This document shows, piece by piece, positions 23,031 to 34,759 of a stretch of DNA of 64,000 bases (within the stretch, counting starts at the first letter, position 1; every line of letters begins with the position of its first letter). Source of the stretch: Antitrichia curtipendula. Lineage: Eukaryota > Streptophyta > Bryopsida > Hypnales > Leucodontaceae. The notes under the pieces are model-generated. The model was given only the letters and a program-made list of their open reading frames with translations. It was not told where the DNA came from and searched no databases. The stretch lies in NCBI GenBank assembly GCA_951230915.1, contig OX579639.1:3720001-3784000 (forward strand), in the 5' to 3' direction. Made by a program: the position numbers and the translations under genes.

Positions 23031-23566
23031 AGAGGGCGAGACTTGGTCACGATACTGCTTCACCAACAACTGCAGTTCCTCAAGTACAAGTCACGGTCGA
23101 AGCAGGGCCATCTGAGCCTCTTACTCTACTAAACCCAAATGTGCAGGGGTCTAGCGACTCTGAGGATCACAAAGGCGCTGAAGAGGATGAGACGGACAAC
23201 GAGGTATTAGTTTGTTTTGCCGATGTGATGGATGCAACCGACCGTGCCTTTGATGCTTTTGAGAGTTCCGTAGTTAGTCGTGTCAGTGATATTCAACCAC
23301 CAAAGCGTGCACGTTGCCTTTCACCAGCAGTAGGACGTAGGCGTCTTGATGTGGTTCTCCAGGCGGCTAAGAACCGTGTAGATCATTTCATGTCCTTCGA
23401 GAGTTCAGATACTGAGTACTCCTCATTCTCGGAGTTGTCCATCACCGTTGACGGTCCACTGCGAGCGAAGACGTGTGATTGTGCACAGAGTGTAGTTCAG
23501 GGATATGGAGAGCTTATTTTCATTCACTTGAGCTCAGATTCTGAGGAAGATGTTGACATTGATTGA
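23031..23566 (+). pseudogene. Exon-like ORF, basic then acidic, unknown
   Basis: A TTTCTACAG acceptor at 23022-23030 precedes a frame open to TGA at 23564-23566, about 177 codons. It has a Ser/Glu-rich stretch (SSDSEDHKGAEEDETDNE), a PPKRARCLSP patch resembling a nuclear localisation signal, and an acidic tail (HLSSDSEEDVDID). The tail resembles in style the end of the downstream ParB/methyltransferase-like gene. It may be the last exon of a truncated upstream relative. Alternatively a donor at GAG|GTATTA (exon end 23202) joins in phase to the exon at 23773, making the first part the start of that gene. CACTA-like element 2 lies just upstream and may have displaced the 5' part. Confidence 0.4.
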
Positions 23567-26443
23567 TTCCAATATATTTGATTTGTTTTGAGGATACACT
23601 AGTTGAATGTGTGGCATATGCATTATATCATTCTTCACTTATAACATAATCCCTAAAATATTTGATGCTTCATTTATTTACTTTGAGATTCACTTTTCAT
23701 TTCCATGTGAGCTTTCGGACTTGTTGATTTGATTCCAAGTATACACAATAATTTTTGTTTCTGAAATTGCAGGTAGATGAGTCTCCCACCAACCTTTGGC
23801 TTGCAGAGACTATTCAAGAAACCCCAAACACCGAAGAGTCAAACCAACTGCCTATTGAAGGTGAAGGTGAAGGTGACTTCATGGAGGAAGACATTGGCGA
23901 TGATGTCTTGGAGGCAAACGACAAAGACTTGCTTGAGGATGATTTACGACAATACCACAAGGTGGATTCCGTCAATACGATTGCATCTCTGAGGATGAAA
24001 CCGGATCACCTTTTCCGTCTCCAAATCCCGCTCTGTCGAATGGTACCAATGCCCATGGTGAGGCCAACCCTCTCTTGTGACCTTGATTTCTTGGAGCACG
24101 AGTTTACCAATGGATATCGAGATGGAGCTGCAGTATTTTATGTCACCACCACAGATGAAGGCGAAGAGAGCTCAGAGTTCACGGAAGAGGAGATGGAGAA
24201 GTGGGGTCCTCTGTGGAAGGAGAAGAACGCCATCTTCAATGCCCGTGTTCAGTCCACACCCGAACTCAGTTGGTTGAAGAACCTGAAGTTCTATGTCTGT
24301 GATGGTAATCACAGACTCATTGCATGGATGAACTACATCACGAAGAAGCACTCTAAAGACAAGAAGTGGCACTATAGTGTTGACTCAATCATTCTAGATA
24401 CGAAGGGCAAGACCGAACTTGTCATGCATGTCATGCATGACATAAACAAGTAAGTATCTTGTAATAAATTAATTGTAGTTTGTTTTCATTGATTTCAAAT
24501 TGTTTTGATTATTGTGAATGAAATGAACATAATTACTTTTCCATGCACTTTGATTTCAACTTAAAATTTTGAGTGCTGTCTAGCAATGGCTATAAGTTTT
24601 TAGTGCCAAGGACTCCGAATTCAAACATCATATCATGTGATTTCTAGAGAAGGTTGTGAAGTGTTACGTAGTGGCATGTTTCTTAATTAGTATATTTGTA
24701 GAGAAAACAATTACATGACCAATGCATCAATGTTTAATTAAAATAAATTTTCAATACAAAAATATATATTAGTATGTTTTTGTACATTTTTTTCCACATT
24801 TTTTCTTATACAAAATAGAGGTGTGAGAGTTAATTTGAGATTTGGAATTATCTTTTCACTTCAGCAATTAGTAAGTAGTATTATAATTATTAAATAAACT
24901 TATCCATAGTTCAGAACATAAACTGTCAAAGTAGGTAGATTGATTTCATATTTTTTCTTATCATTTACTTAAGATTGCAGACCATAAGATAGGGGGTCTA
25001 TAATTTTAACACACATGGTTCATAACAGACCCTCAAAGTGGTCTCCGAGGGTTCCAATTTTATTTTATTTTATTTTTGCTAAATTGAAAATGCTTCATTT
25101 TTATGTGATAAGAATTAAAAATATATTGTTTTTATATTCTTCAGGTCCACCGAAGACTCGCATGTGAAGACCAATTTGGTGCACACATTATATCGGGTTC
25201 AAAAACATGGCCTCCTTCCTATAGAGCGATTTAAAGAGATGTTGAGGCCATCGGAGCTCCGAATGTGTGGGACCCATAAACCTAAGAAGACTTGGTACTC
25301 TATGCCACAACAAGTCTTTGCAGCATTTGTTTTCCGGGTGAGAATTTATGAAAATGTTCTTTGGTTTTTTTATACTTTCTAGTTATTTGGGCCATGTTGT
25401 ACTATATTAAATGTGAAATTTGCATTCAAATTGTGCAGCAAGAGATTGCCCAGTCCGCAGATGCAGCGGGTCGGAGGTATAACGAGATCACGCCAGAAGA
25501 GGAAAGAACTCCCGAGGAACTTGCATAAGCAATGAGAGCTGGAGCTAATGAAAAAGCCGGCAAAATGAATATCAAAATGTCTAAGTTGACTGCGGTGGCC
25601 AATCCGGCCAATAAGCAAGGTTTTCTACATGAGGTACTTTTCCGACCTACATTGTGACAAATTTCCATTGATGTCAATTGGACTTGAAAATATTCATAAC
25701 ATTGTTTTTATCTTTCTGGATAGATTGAGAAGCATTAGAGCTCCAATGAGGTCCCAGAGATGACTCTCGAGAAGCTTCAGATGGTTGCCACATGCAATAC
25801 TACGGCAGATCACAAAATCAAGTTCCTGAAGTGGTGGAACTCTTCACAACCTTCACGTGATGTTAGACGCTTTCCGCCTAGGCCAGTGTCAGAGATATTC
25901 CTTGGTCCATTCTTGAATCGTTGTGTTTGGTACGCTGGGGTAAGTGCTTCTCTATGGACGCATATCTGAATTTAAAATTGATAGAAATTGTTTTCATTGG
26001 TATTTGAAAATATTCAAATTATCTCAATGCACTTCGTATCATGTGATTGCTAATTTTTTTAATTTTGTCACATATTGAAGATGCAGTTGTGCAATTCTAT
26101 GAGGATGTTGTTAGGCAGGACAACATCATAATTGACATGGAGGTTCCGTTGCAACCGGAGACCGTAGCAGAATATTCGAAAGGTTGGAGGAGGAAAATTT
26201 GGGATCAAGGATTCTTGTCTCAATTACAAGGAGCTAATTACTTCAAAAAAAGCGACAACTTCAACAATTTTGAGGGGTCCCAACAGGCAATGCAAAGGGT
26301 TCTTTTCTGGTATGTCTCCACCACTTAATACTAGTAATATTCATGTAAATTTAGCTATCAAAATTTGTGAAGTCTTTTTTCTGGGTTAAAATCATATTTT
26401 CAGAGAAAAAGTCTTATTAGTAGTAAAGGAAGGACCAAGTCTA

Positions 26444-26516
26444 GGGGGTCCGAGAGGAGGCTCTAGAACATCCGTCGGATCCGACGGATGTTGTAGAGGT
26501 TGCCCAAGGACCCCCC
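26444..26516. repeat. Palindromic element P6
   Basis: A 73-bp imperfect palindrome, GGGGGTCCGAGAGG to AAGGACCCCCC, with the perfect core ACATCCGTCGGATCCGACGG. It lies inside an intron (26310-26680) of the ParB/methyltransferase-like gene. It is closest to P5, also intronic. Confidence 0.75.
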
Positions 26517-27044
26517 ATTTTTGTCCCGTCCAAGTTGTACAGTGTAATTCCTTGACCTCAAATTAATTGATAGGTAAGAATTCTTGATTTTCAATAGAAG
26601 TATATGAGTGTGAAGTTGTCTTTTGCCAAAGTAGATTTCTTCTAATTCTACCTTCATGTATGTTGTTTTTTCTGCTGCAGCTACTTCAAATTCGAACTTG
26701 ATGGAAAAGGAGCAATCCAGAGGGCGGACCTTCCATCGTTCCTTTCTAATTTTCTGGATCGTAGTTCTCCGAGTTGCATGTACACGGCACATCATCTTCG
26801 GACATATACCACGGCTCATCTCAGTGGCGGTGGATGGTACTTAGATTGCCCGATTTCCTACACTCACCTGTCAGAGCAGCAACTCCGAAATTCTCTGGAG
26901 GGCCTCGGAGCGATTGACTTGAACGTGGATGAGTTTGTAGGACTCGATGACGATCAGAAGAGGAAGGCAATTGCGAGGAGGGACCACGCTAATAAGAAGA
27001 AAGTGGCTCGTCTCCAAATTGCTTTGGAGAACAAAGAGAAGAAG

Positions 27045-28275
27045 CACTATAAGAAACTGGCGTTTTTTTTGACGTCAAAAAAAACAGCATTTTGCGTTAG
27101 TTTTGACGCCGAGGTACTCAACTTTGATGTCCATCAAAATTTGTCAAAACGGACAAGCAAAAAACGTGGTCTGTTAAGCCAAAAAACAGCAAAAATTGGG
27201 TTGGATTTTTGAAGACGTCCAAAAAAACAAGCCATTTCAAGGGGCTTCAAACGCTGCCATGTGGATGCCACATCATCGCCACGTCAACGGGCAATGCCAT
27301 GTCACCTTTTTTCATCCATCCACTGCCATGTGGTTCATGACGTGGCTTGTGACGTGGACCCATTGAAAATATGACATGGCATGCTACGTCAGCACACTTT
27401 TATGCCATTTAAATTTTATTTTTTTTGAAATGTCAATTTTGATGTCTAAATAGACGTTTTTTGAAACATCAATTGCTGCATATTGTATCCATAAATCACG
27501 GTCAATAGAAAATAATTATTTAAAAATAAACAATAAATACATAAAATGAACAAAATCAAAAGTTGAATTCAACAAGAAACTTAAAAACTTACCATCTACC
27601 ACTAAGAAGATTTTGATGGCCAAATGAAGGAATTAATTTATTTGAAGAATAAGGGATTTTGAGGTCCTATTTATATCTATAGGCAGCCCGTAGTGAGACA
27701 ATTGGTATGGGATAAATATAACAAAGGAACTTGACCATTGTAACTCTTGACGTTATTTCAGACGTCTAGGCGTTGTTGTAGACATCTAGATGTTATCTCT
27801 GACATCATGTTGTTTTAGACATCTAGACAAAAATCCCATATGGATTGTCAATCTTCCTACCACCCTATTTGTATAAAGAGTTCCTTTCTTCATCCATATT
27901 GTACATCCATCCATTGCCTTTTTTTGGTAGGGCATGCCATGTGGCTGCCCATTCTCCCAAATTTTCACATTTGGATAGCATTCTACCATAAAATATGGTA
28001 ATTTTTATTCATTTTACCATAGTAAAAATGGGTATGCTTGCTGACGAGGCAGTCTATGTTTTTTTAGACGTTCCAAAAAATATGGTGATGTTTTTATTGA
28101 CATCCATTTTGACATGCCCGTCCGCACTGACATCAACCCGTCTAGCCTTCTTTCAGGTGCCTGTTTGCATGGACATCATGCAAAATTCAACCCAAATTGC
28201 CAGACGACGAGATGTCAGGAGAGACATGGCATGTTTTTTGCCAGACAACCCTAAAAACGTCGGTTTCTTATAGTG
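27045..28275. mobile_element. CACTA-like transposon 3 inserted in an exon
   Basis: This 1231-bp element starts CACTATAAGAAACTGGCG and ends CGGTTTCTTATAGTG, with an exact AAG target duplication (27042-27044, 28276-28278). Removing it with one AAG restores an uninterrupted Lys/Glu-rich frame of the host gene. Internal text repeats GACGTC, ATGTCAGA and AAAAACGTC words and TGGCATGTGG/CCACATGG-like runs in both orientations. No transposase is present. Frames inside (for example 27995-28273) are not credible genes. Confidence 0.85.
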
Positions 28276-30100
28276 AAGGAGGCAGAGCGTGTAGTCAAGT
28301 TAGAGGAGAAGGAGAAGCAAAAGGAGAAGGAGGAGAAAGCCAAGGCAAAGGGGAAGAAGAAAGATGATGGTGACACTGTCATTCCTATATCATCGGCGGT
28401 CAATCAAAGCTCGCAGTTGGTCAAGGGAAGTCAGAGTGGTTTGAAGAGGAAGGCCGTTCTTGCAGAGTGGACGGAAGATATGGTGACGCAAGGCACGCAA
28501 GTTGTGGTGCTTGACGATGACGACGTCAAGACGGAGGAACTCATCTTAAACATCTCCATCATCGATATCAATGATGAGTCGGCGAATTCACCACCGAATT
28601 GTTATATTGAAGTCATGGACTTCATTTGCAAGGTATATATTAGACCTTGAAGTTTAATTTGAAACTTTAAAGTGTTATTAGACGAGTTCGTATTTCGTGT
28701 GATGCTGTCTAACATCATGAATATCTTCTATATTGTAGGTAAATCAGGGAAAGCCTCGCTCATTTGATGGCAAGGTCATCCGAGATCCTTTGGTGGATCT
28801 AATAATCTATGACTGCCAGGAGAACCTGCCCGTGCCACTCATATCCGAGAAGCGCGTCCCATTGTGGAATTCAGACCCAAACTTTGCCGGAATGCAAAAT
28901 GCGTTCCAGTTTGGCGAGGACTATTTACAGGATAACGGCTGCCTTCTCGTGTTTCACTCCTACGGACCTACAGTGTTCAATCGCGGAGTATGTTTGCAAG
29001 GTTGCAGAAGGTTTTCAAGAAGTTGAAGATGAAGAAAGAGTGGTTGGCATTCAACCAATTGGATCTAGCATCTGGAATGAACCCTGGCGAAACAATAAGT
29101 TTTTGCTTAAATTTATAATGTCAATGTCAATTGCCTTGGCAGCTTTCATCTGTATACTTACCGTTTTGCTTTTATTTTTGCAGACAGTGAAGTTTGGAGT
29201 CACCTTGTTCGTGAAGGATCTGGGTGAGAAAGGGATCTCGCAGTTAAAATTCAGACAGACCGCGGCCATGACAAAAGCAAAGTGGAACCTGCAGAGGAAG
29301 GACATGGTCATCAAGGAATCCAAATGGCCATGGCGCGGACCGCGGGAGAAGGATGCAAGGTTCCTCCAATTCTTCATTGAAGGTTGCACCGACGAGGAAG
29401 ATGTAGTTCTTGACTGCACTGCAACTACAGGTTTGTTTCTACTTTCATAAGAAAATCCTAAATTGAACTGCTTATTTATTTGTAGATGTATTGAATGTCT
29501 CATCTCCACATGATTGTTTTGTAGGTGCTTCGATTAATGCATGTCGTGGCATGGGACGACATATTGTGGCCTTGGAAAAGGACCTCAATATCTTCAAAAT
29601 GGTTCTTGAACCAATGAAGAAAGTCACTCCAGGGGAAGAAGCGACAGAAGCGACAGAAGCTCCGGTAGAAGCCGTTCTTGGTCTCGATGCCGTGCACGTG
29701 GAACCCATGGTGTTCACACGCAATGTTAGACCTAGTAAGTAAGTCCCATTTTGCAATGACGTGTTTTTTTCTCTTTCTAATATATGCTATATATAATGAG
29801 TTTGAAGGATCTAACCTTTAGATTTGTGGTATTTGAAGGAGCGAAGCAGTGACGGGCACTCACCGGCTGAAGAAGATACGAAGATTGATCTTGAGCCCGG
29901 AGAAGTCTTACGATCTTCCGGTGTACGTTGAGAAAATGGCATCACAGTATGAACGACATGGTTGCATTGAACCTAGAGCTTGCAAGCCCAAATATGCTTC
30001 AAATGTTGTTCATTTCTTAGACGTTTCAGCTTCTGAGGGTGAAGAGATTCCGGAGTTATCTTCTAGTGAGGTTTCAATTACCGAGTCCACTGCGACTTAG

Positions 30101-32192
30101 GCTCATAAGATTGACATATCTTATGAGTTGAACTATGTGTATTACTTTTATGTTGATTTGATTTGTGTGTTTTATGGCTAAATTTGGATGCAATGTGTTT
30201 CTTGTTTGATATCAATCTCACATTAAAAAAACGATATGAAATAAAACCAAGAGATAAACTTTGACTACCAGACAAATGTAGGGATTAATTTTGGAATTTA
30301 TGAATACTCTAACGGTAGGTAGTTTGTATTGGCCAAAAATTGGAAGTACTGAGATTAACACATTTATCTTTTGCAAACTACTAAGTATTTGAAATTAACC
30401 CTAAACTGGAATGAAATTGCAATGAAATTAGATGTCCTTCCATCAGTTACTTATCCGTAGTGGAAAAAATAGGAAGGAAAAACAATTACCCTGAATCTCT
30501 AAACAATGGTAGTCATAATTGAGTAGTGTCTAAAAAAATGGAATGGCATGAGGTCTCAATTGTCCTTCTAGTAAGTAAAAAATGTTGATTTTAATAAGAA
30601 ATTTAAAAAGAAAAAGGGACCACTCCAAAAGAATCTCCAATGACTAAATATCAATAGGTGAAAATATCAAGTGCCTACATCTTTGGCTCATTTACTTAGT
30701 TACCCCTTTTTAGAACACTCCATGTATGATAAGACACCTTAATTCTGTTCTATACGCCCAAAAAATCCCACCCAAATAGGAATACCCCTAACTGTCCACA
30801 AACGACCCTAAATTTCCTTAACCACAGGTTTTCCTGAAATCCACGGTTATAGAACCTAAGCTCGTCCAAAGCCCACGGTCTTAGGTTCTTCGCAACAATT
30901 TCCAGTTTTTGCACAGATTTTTCCGACCCTAAAAGTTCCCGCTCACAGGCTCACAAGCTCCTGCTCCCAGGCTCGCCAAATAGCAACCCTATTTGGATAC
31001 ACAATGTATATTGTTTTACAAGCTTTTGGTGGACGTTGCCCTATATTTGATATCATTGAAACTTAATGTTGAATATTCTAAGATTTTAATTCATGGAGTA
31101 AGGAACATCCTCAAAATCAAAGGAAAGGAAGACATATTTAAAATCAAGGAGAACATTATCCAATGTCGGTGATTTGTGCAAAGTTAGGCCTTCCTATTCC
31201 TAACTCAACCTCTTCTAGTGCCAAGCCCAATATGTCTAATTGCCCTTCACTTCAAATGTATTTTGTATTCAAATGTAACTTGTACTTCAATTTTGTCAAT
31301 CTAGTTATAAAGGAAGTTTTTTGTTTAAAAAAATGACCATTACTTTGGATCAAACACTGCCTAAAAGTACTATGTACATTCATCATCCAAAATATGAACT
31401 TTGAAGCACTTGGGGATTAATAGAAAGACAAAAGCAAACTATTCTAAAATTGTCAATCATATAAGAACTCAAGTATTTGGAAAATTGAAGAAAAGACAAT
31501 AGCATTATGCAATTAAGGAACATGCCTACAAAATCTACATTGACGAAGCGTCTCACACCTAATAAACTAACTACACCTAAAATTATTCAACTAAGTATTT
31601 GAGTATGATTTCTATTATTAAGTCATCAAAGTTTTTGATGGATTTTATTGGAAGTCAGAAGGTGATTCCAAATTATTTGAGCATGCATTTCTTGGACTTT
31701 GTATGAACAAACAATTAATTGTCAAAAGTGTTGAATAATCATAGTTTGATTTGTATCGGCGGTCGCGTTTGTATTCTGCAAATGATAGCGTTTATTTGGC
31801 AATCGGTGTGGTGATAGGAGTGTTTTCGTTCGTGATAGAGCTTCTCTGTTCCCTGACAGAGACTTTTTCTGTGCCTTGGGAGGTCACGAGCAGTTCGAGA
31901 TTTGCATTCGGTTAAGCTTTTGGGAAGGACTTGACTTCTGCAGAGTAGCATTGCTAAGAGACCGATTTCTGGCATTGAAGTATGGAGCCTTGTTGTTGTA
32001 ATAGGTAGTATTACACGTCTACATCGGAGTGTCGTGTTAGGTTTGCATTTCTCCAGTTTGAGTTTCGGAAGCGAGAAAGATATCAGAGCAGGAGAACGAA
32101 GTACTATATAAAGTGGTCATACTGCAGATTTGGTGTTGGTGTGCATTTGAGGTTTTGTTAAAATAGCAGACGCAGAGGGAAAGTTGGAATCC
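30101..32192. other. Intergenic region
   Basis: A 10-bp inverted repeat (CTCATAAGAT/ATCTTATGAG) sits just after the pseudogene stop at 30100. AT-rich text without supported features follows to about 31740. From about 31740 the composition becomes gene-like, consistent with the promoter and 5' untranslated region of the DUF789 gene. ACTATATAAAGTGG at 32102-32115 is a plausible TATA box, about 85 bp before its ATG. Confidence 0.45.
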
Positions 32193-34759
32193 ATGGTTGG
32201 TCCGGCGTTGCCGAGGGTTACTGGTGGCGAGTGTTTCTTACAAGACGAGCACCATGTCGAGAAGCCTCGTTGGCAGCTTCAAGGTAGAAGCACGCCTCAT
32301 CATCCGCGGCAACAGCACGCGAAGAACTATCAAGGAGGAGATCCTGGAAAGTCAATTGGCCAAAGAGGCGCAAGGGGAGCAGATCACAGATTGGGAGGAG
32401 CGCCTGACGTGACCGGAAGAATCAATCTGCCTTCCTTGGCCTGTTCTTCTGGCCGTCTTCCGCAATCTAACCTGGATCGCTTTCTGGACGTGACAGCTCC
32501 TCATGTGAAGACGCAAACTCTGCGCAAGGTATTCGCCTGGCTACCTTCGTGAGACAATTGCAAATTATTTCAGATATGGGAGTTTCGCTTGTTATTTTAT
32601 ACTTTGAGCCGGCAATTGCGCGCATTCACAGTGGACAGCGTTTATTTCCATTGTTTCAGTTGTAACGCTTTGAGTTTGCGAATCAGTTTAATCGGCTTCG
32701 CTTTCGTTATTCGCTTTCTTTCATTGACTCTTCGGTGCCAGCAATGGGGGTAGTGGCATTGTGGTTTACTATTTGTGCTGACAATTTTAAGTGTTTCTAA
32801 GCTTCTAGGACTCTGAGCTCTGTAGGCTTTTTGCTACGAGAAGCTTCTTCTTAAGCGCGTGTTGCAGACTTGTAGACGATTCTACAATTCTGCACATTCT
32901 ACTTCCGTAATTATGATTTATGATAGAAGCTCGAAAAGTCAGGCGTCGAGAGTGCTAGTCTAGAATTGTGGATGCTTGGGGAGATGGAGTTCTTAGGTTC
33001 ACACCGTGCCGTCAAGACACGCGACCATCTGCTCTACGTCGCAAGTCATACATGGTCCTTTGTTTATCGTTGTTTGGGAAGTACAATCTGACGCTCTTGA
33101 TTTCGCGATCTGCAGTCCTACTTTCGGGATTCTTCACAAAAGATATTGTGTAATCCCGAAGAAACTCCTTTCTTCAATGTGGGAGACTTGTGGGATTCTT
33201 TTGACGAATGGAGCGCGTATGGGGCTGGTGTGCCTTTGATGTTGAATGGCGATGAGAGAGTAGTCCAATACTATGTGCCCTACCTGTCTGCACTTCAGCT
33301 GTATACGGCACGACAACCGAACTCGCAAGTCTGCTTCAGGTGCTTGCCCTCGAGCATCTCAATCATTTCGATCGTCTATGCATTCATCTCTGGTGATGCG
33401 GATTCTAGATTGTTGGAAAGATCTGGTTCTCGTTTTGCACAATGTATTCGTACGGGAGTTCTCACCTAATGCTCATTAAGCTCTACAACCGTTCTATAAC
33501 TGAAAGTGTTGATGTGCACGGCAATTCATTTTCTTTAATGGAGTCTCAAGTTCATAGGTAATCTAGGTATGCACATGTTGTTTATTGAAGTGTGAAAGTC
33601 AATAATGCCGTAGTACTTTCGTCGGTGCAGGTATCGAGGAGGATCTGAGAGTGATACTGGCAGCGAGGCCAGCAGTGATGGAGAGAGTGAAAAGTCCTTC
33701 AAGGGTGCTGAGAGCCCGCCACCGCACTTAGGTGACTCTTCGGGACATAGTTCTATGCTGGAATGCAAAATTGAAGAGAAAAGGGTGGTCTGGTCTTATT
33801 TCGAGAAGAGTCCGCCCTACTGTCGAGTGCCTCTTGTTGATAAGGTACATTGCTGACTCTCTGCCGATCTCGAGAACCTGAAATTCATAAATAGACGCAG
33901 AGCATGTTGCCAAAATGATTTAAACCGATCAAGGACTTGCGATATATTGTGGAAATAAATTGTACACATGTAATTCTTCTCTAAAAACTCTTTTTTGTGT
34001 GATTTGCGGCAACCAATGTTCATACGTTAATGCCGAACCACTGCTTTGCCTAATTATGTTTAACATAATTTCGTTGACAACGGTACAATTTAGCCGAACA
34101 TTCATCTGGTCCTATTGCAGATTGCGGACCTGTCACGTGACTTCGATCCCGAGCACAATCCTCTTCGCGCACCGCGAAGTTTTGACCTCTTGCCCAATAG
34201 CTGGTTTTCGGTAGCTTGGTACCCTATTTACCGGATACCTACTGGACCTACTCTACGGGATTTGGCTGCTTGCTTCCTCACATTTCATTCTCTGTCCACT
34301 TCATTGCCGGCTGGAGGTAACATTACAATGCTCTTGATGGATGACGTGCGGTCGAATTTGATTCACTAAATTAGAGTTCTTTATTGTTCATGCTGTTATA
34401 CTGCGTTCAAGTTTTACTTGTTTAATCTGATGTTGTGGGATGCAATAATGTTTATTTGCCCATGTTGAAATCCTGCTGAAACGTCCCTTCCTTTTGTTTA
34501 CGTGGCAGATGGTTCTTGGAGGCAAAGCAGTGCCAGTGATGTCGGTGCTCCGCCAATGAGGCCTCGTCTGGATGTTCAGCCACTCAAGGCATTTGGGCTT
34601 GCGTCATACAAGCTTAGGGGTGCTGTATGGTCTTCTAATCCAGAAAAGCGACTTGCTACGAAGTTAGAACACTCTGCCTACGAGCATCTGACGAATTTGG
34701 GTGTTCGTCATCCTGATTTCGACTACTTCACCTCTCACACGGTTCCGATTCGTCGCTGA
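32193..34759 (+). CDS. DUF789 family protein
   Basis: Five exons join cleanly: 32193-32528, 33116-33339, 33631-33844, 34121-34316, 34509-34759 (phases 0, 2, 0, 1), giving 406 residues. All introns are GT-AG. The start [15 protein letters not shown] matches the usual DUF789 N-terminal style. The conserved core is clear: [14 protein letters not shown] in exon 1; [19 protein letters not shown] and [15 protein letters not shown] in exon 2; a Ser/Glu-rich acidic insert then [15 protein letters not shown] in exon 3; [20 protein letters not shown] and TFHSLST in exon 4; and a C-terminal block ending near [12 protein letters not shown] and [14 protein letters not shown] in exon 5. DUF789 proteins are plant-wide and of unknown biochemical function. 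Length and order are normal and there are no stops, so the gene appears intact. Confidence 0.92.

Larger units (their letters stand above)
23773..30100 (+). pseudogene. ParB-like plus permuted DNA-methyltransferase-like gene, disrupted
   Basis: Exons: 23773-24449, 25145-25337, 25439-25633, 25724-25939, about 26080-26309, 26681-28632 (split by a transposon), 28739-29100, 29184-29430, 29525-29734, about 29840-30100. Most junctions are GT-AG and in phase; the junction near 26080 and the last one do not join cleanly. Exon 1 carries LKFYVCDGNHRLIAWM, matching the ParB/Srx-like GxxR box. Then come Lys/Glu-rich linker helices. The C-terminal part follows the permuted (beta-class) order of amino-DNA-methyltransferases: DLIIYDCQENLP at the motif IV position (DPPY expected), a CLLVFHSYG strand, then FLQFFIEGC and VVLDCTATTGASINACRG, where motif I normally reads DPFxGSGT, ending IVALEKD. 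Catalytic motifs are altered, so activity is doubtful. Damage: TAA at 25526-25528, TAG at 25736-25738, a frameshift near 28978, and a CACTA-like insertion. ParB-methylase fusions are typical of bacteria and phages; acquisition by plants is my inference. Confidence 0.6.

Noticed and set aside
27995..28273. ORF inside CACTA-like element 3 as a transposase.
   Set aside because: 92 codons of low-complexity text without DDE motifs; the element is non-autonomous.
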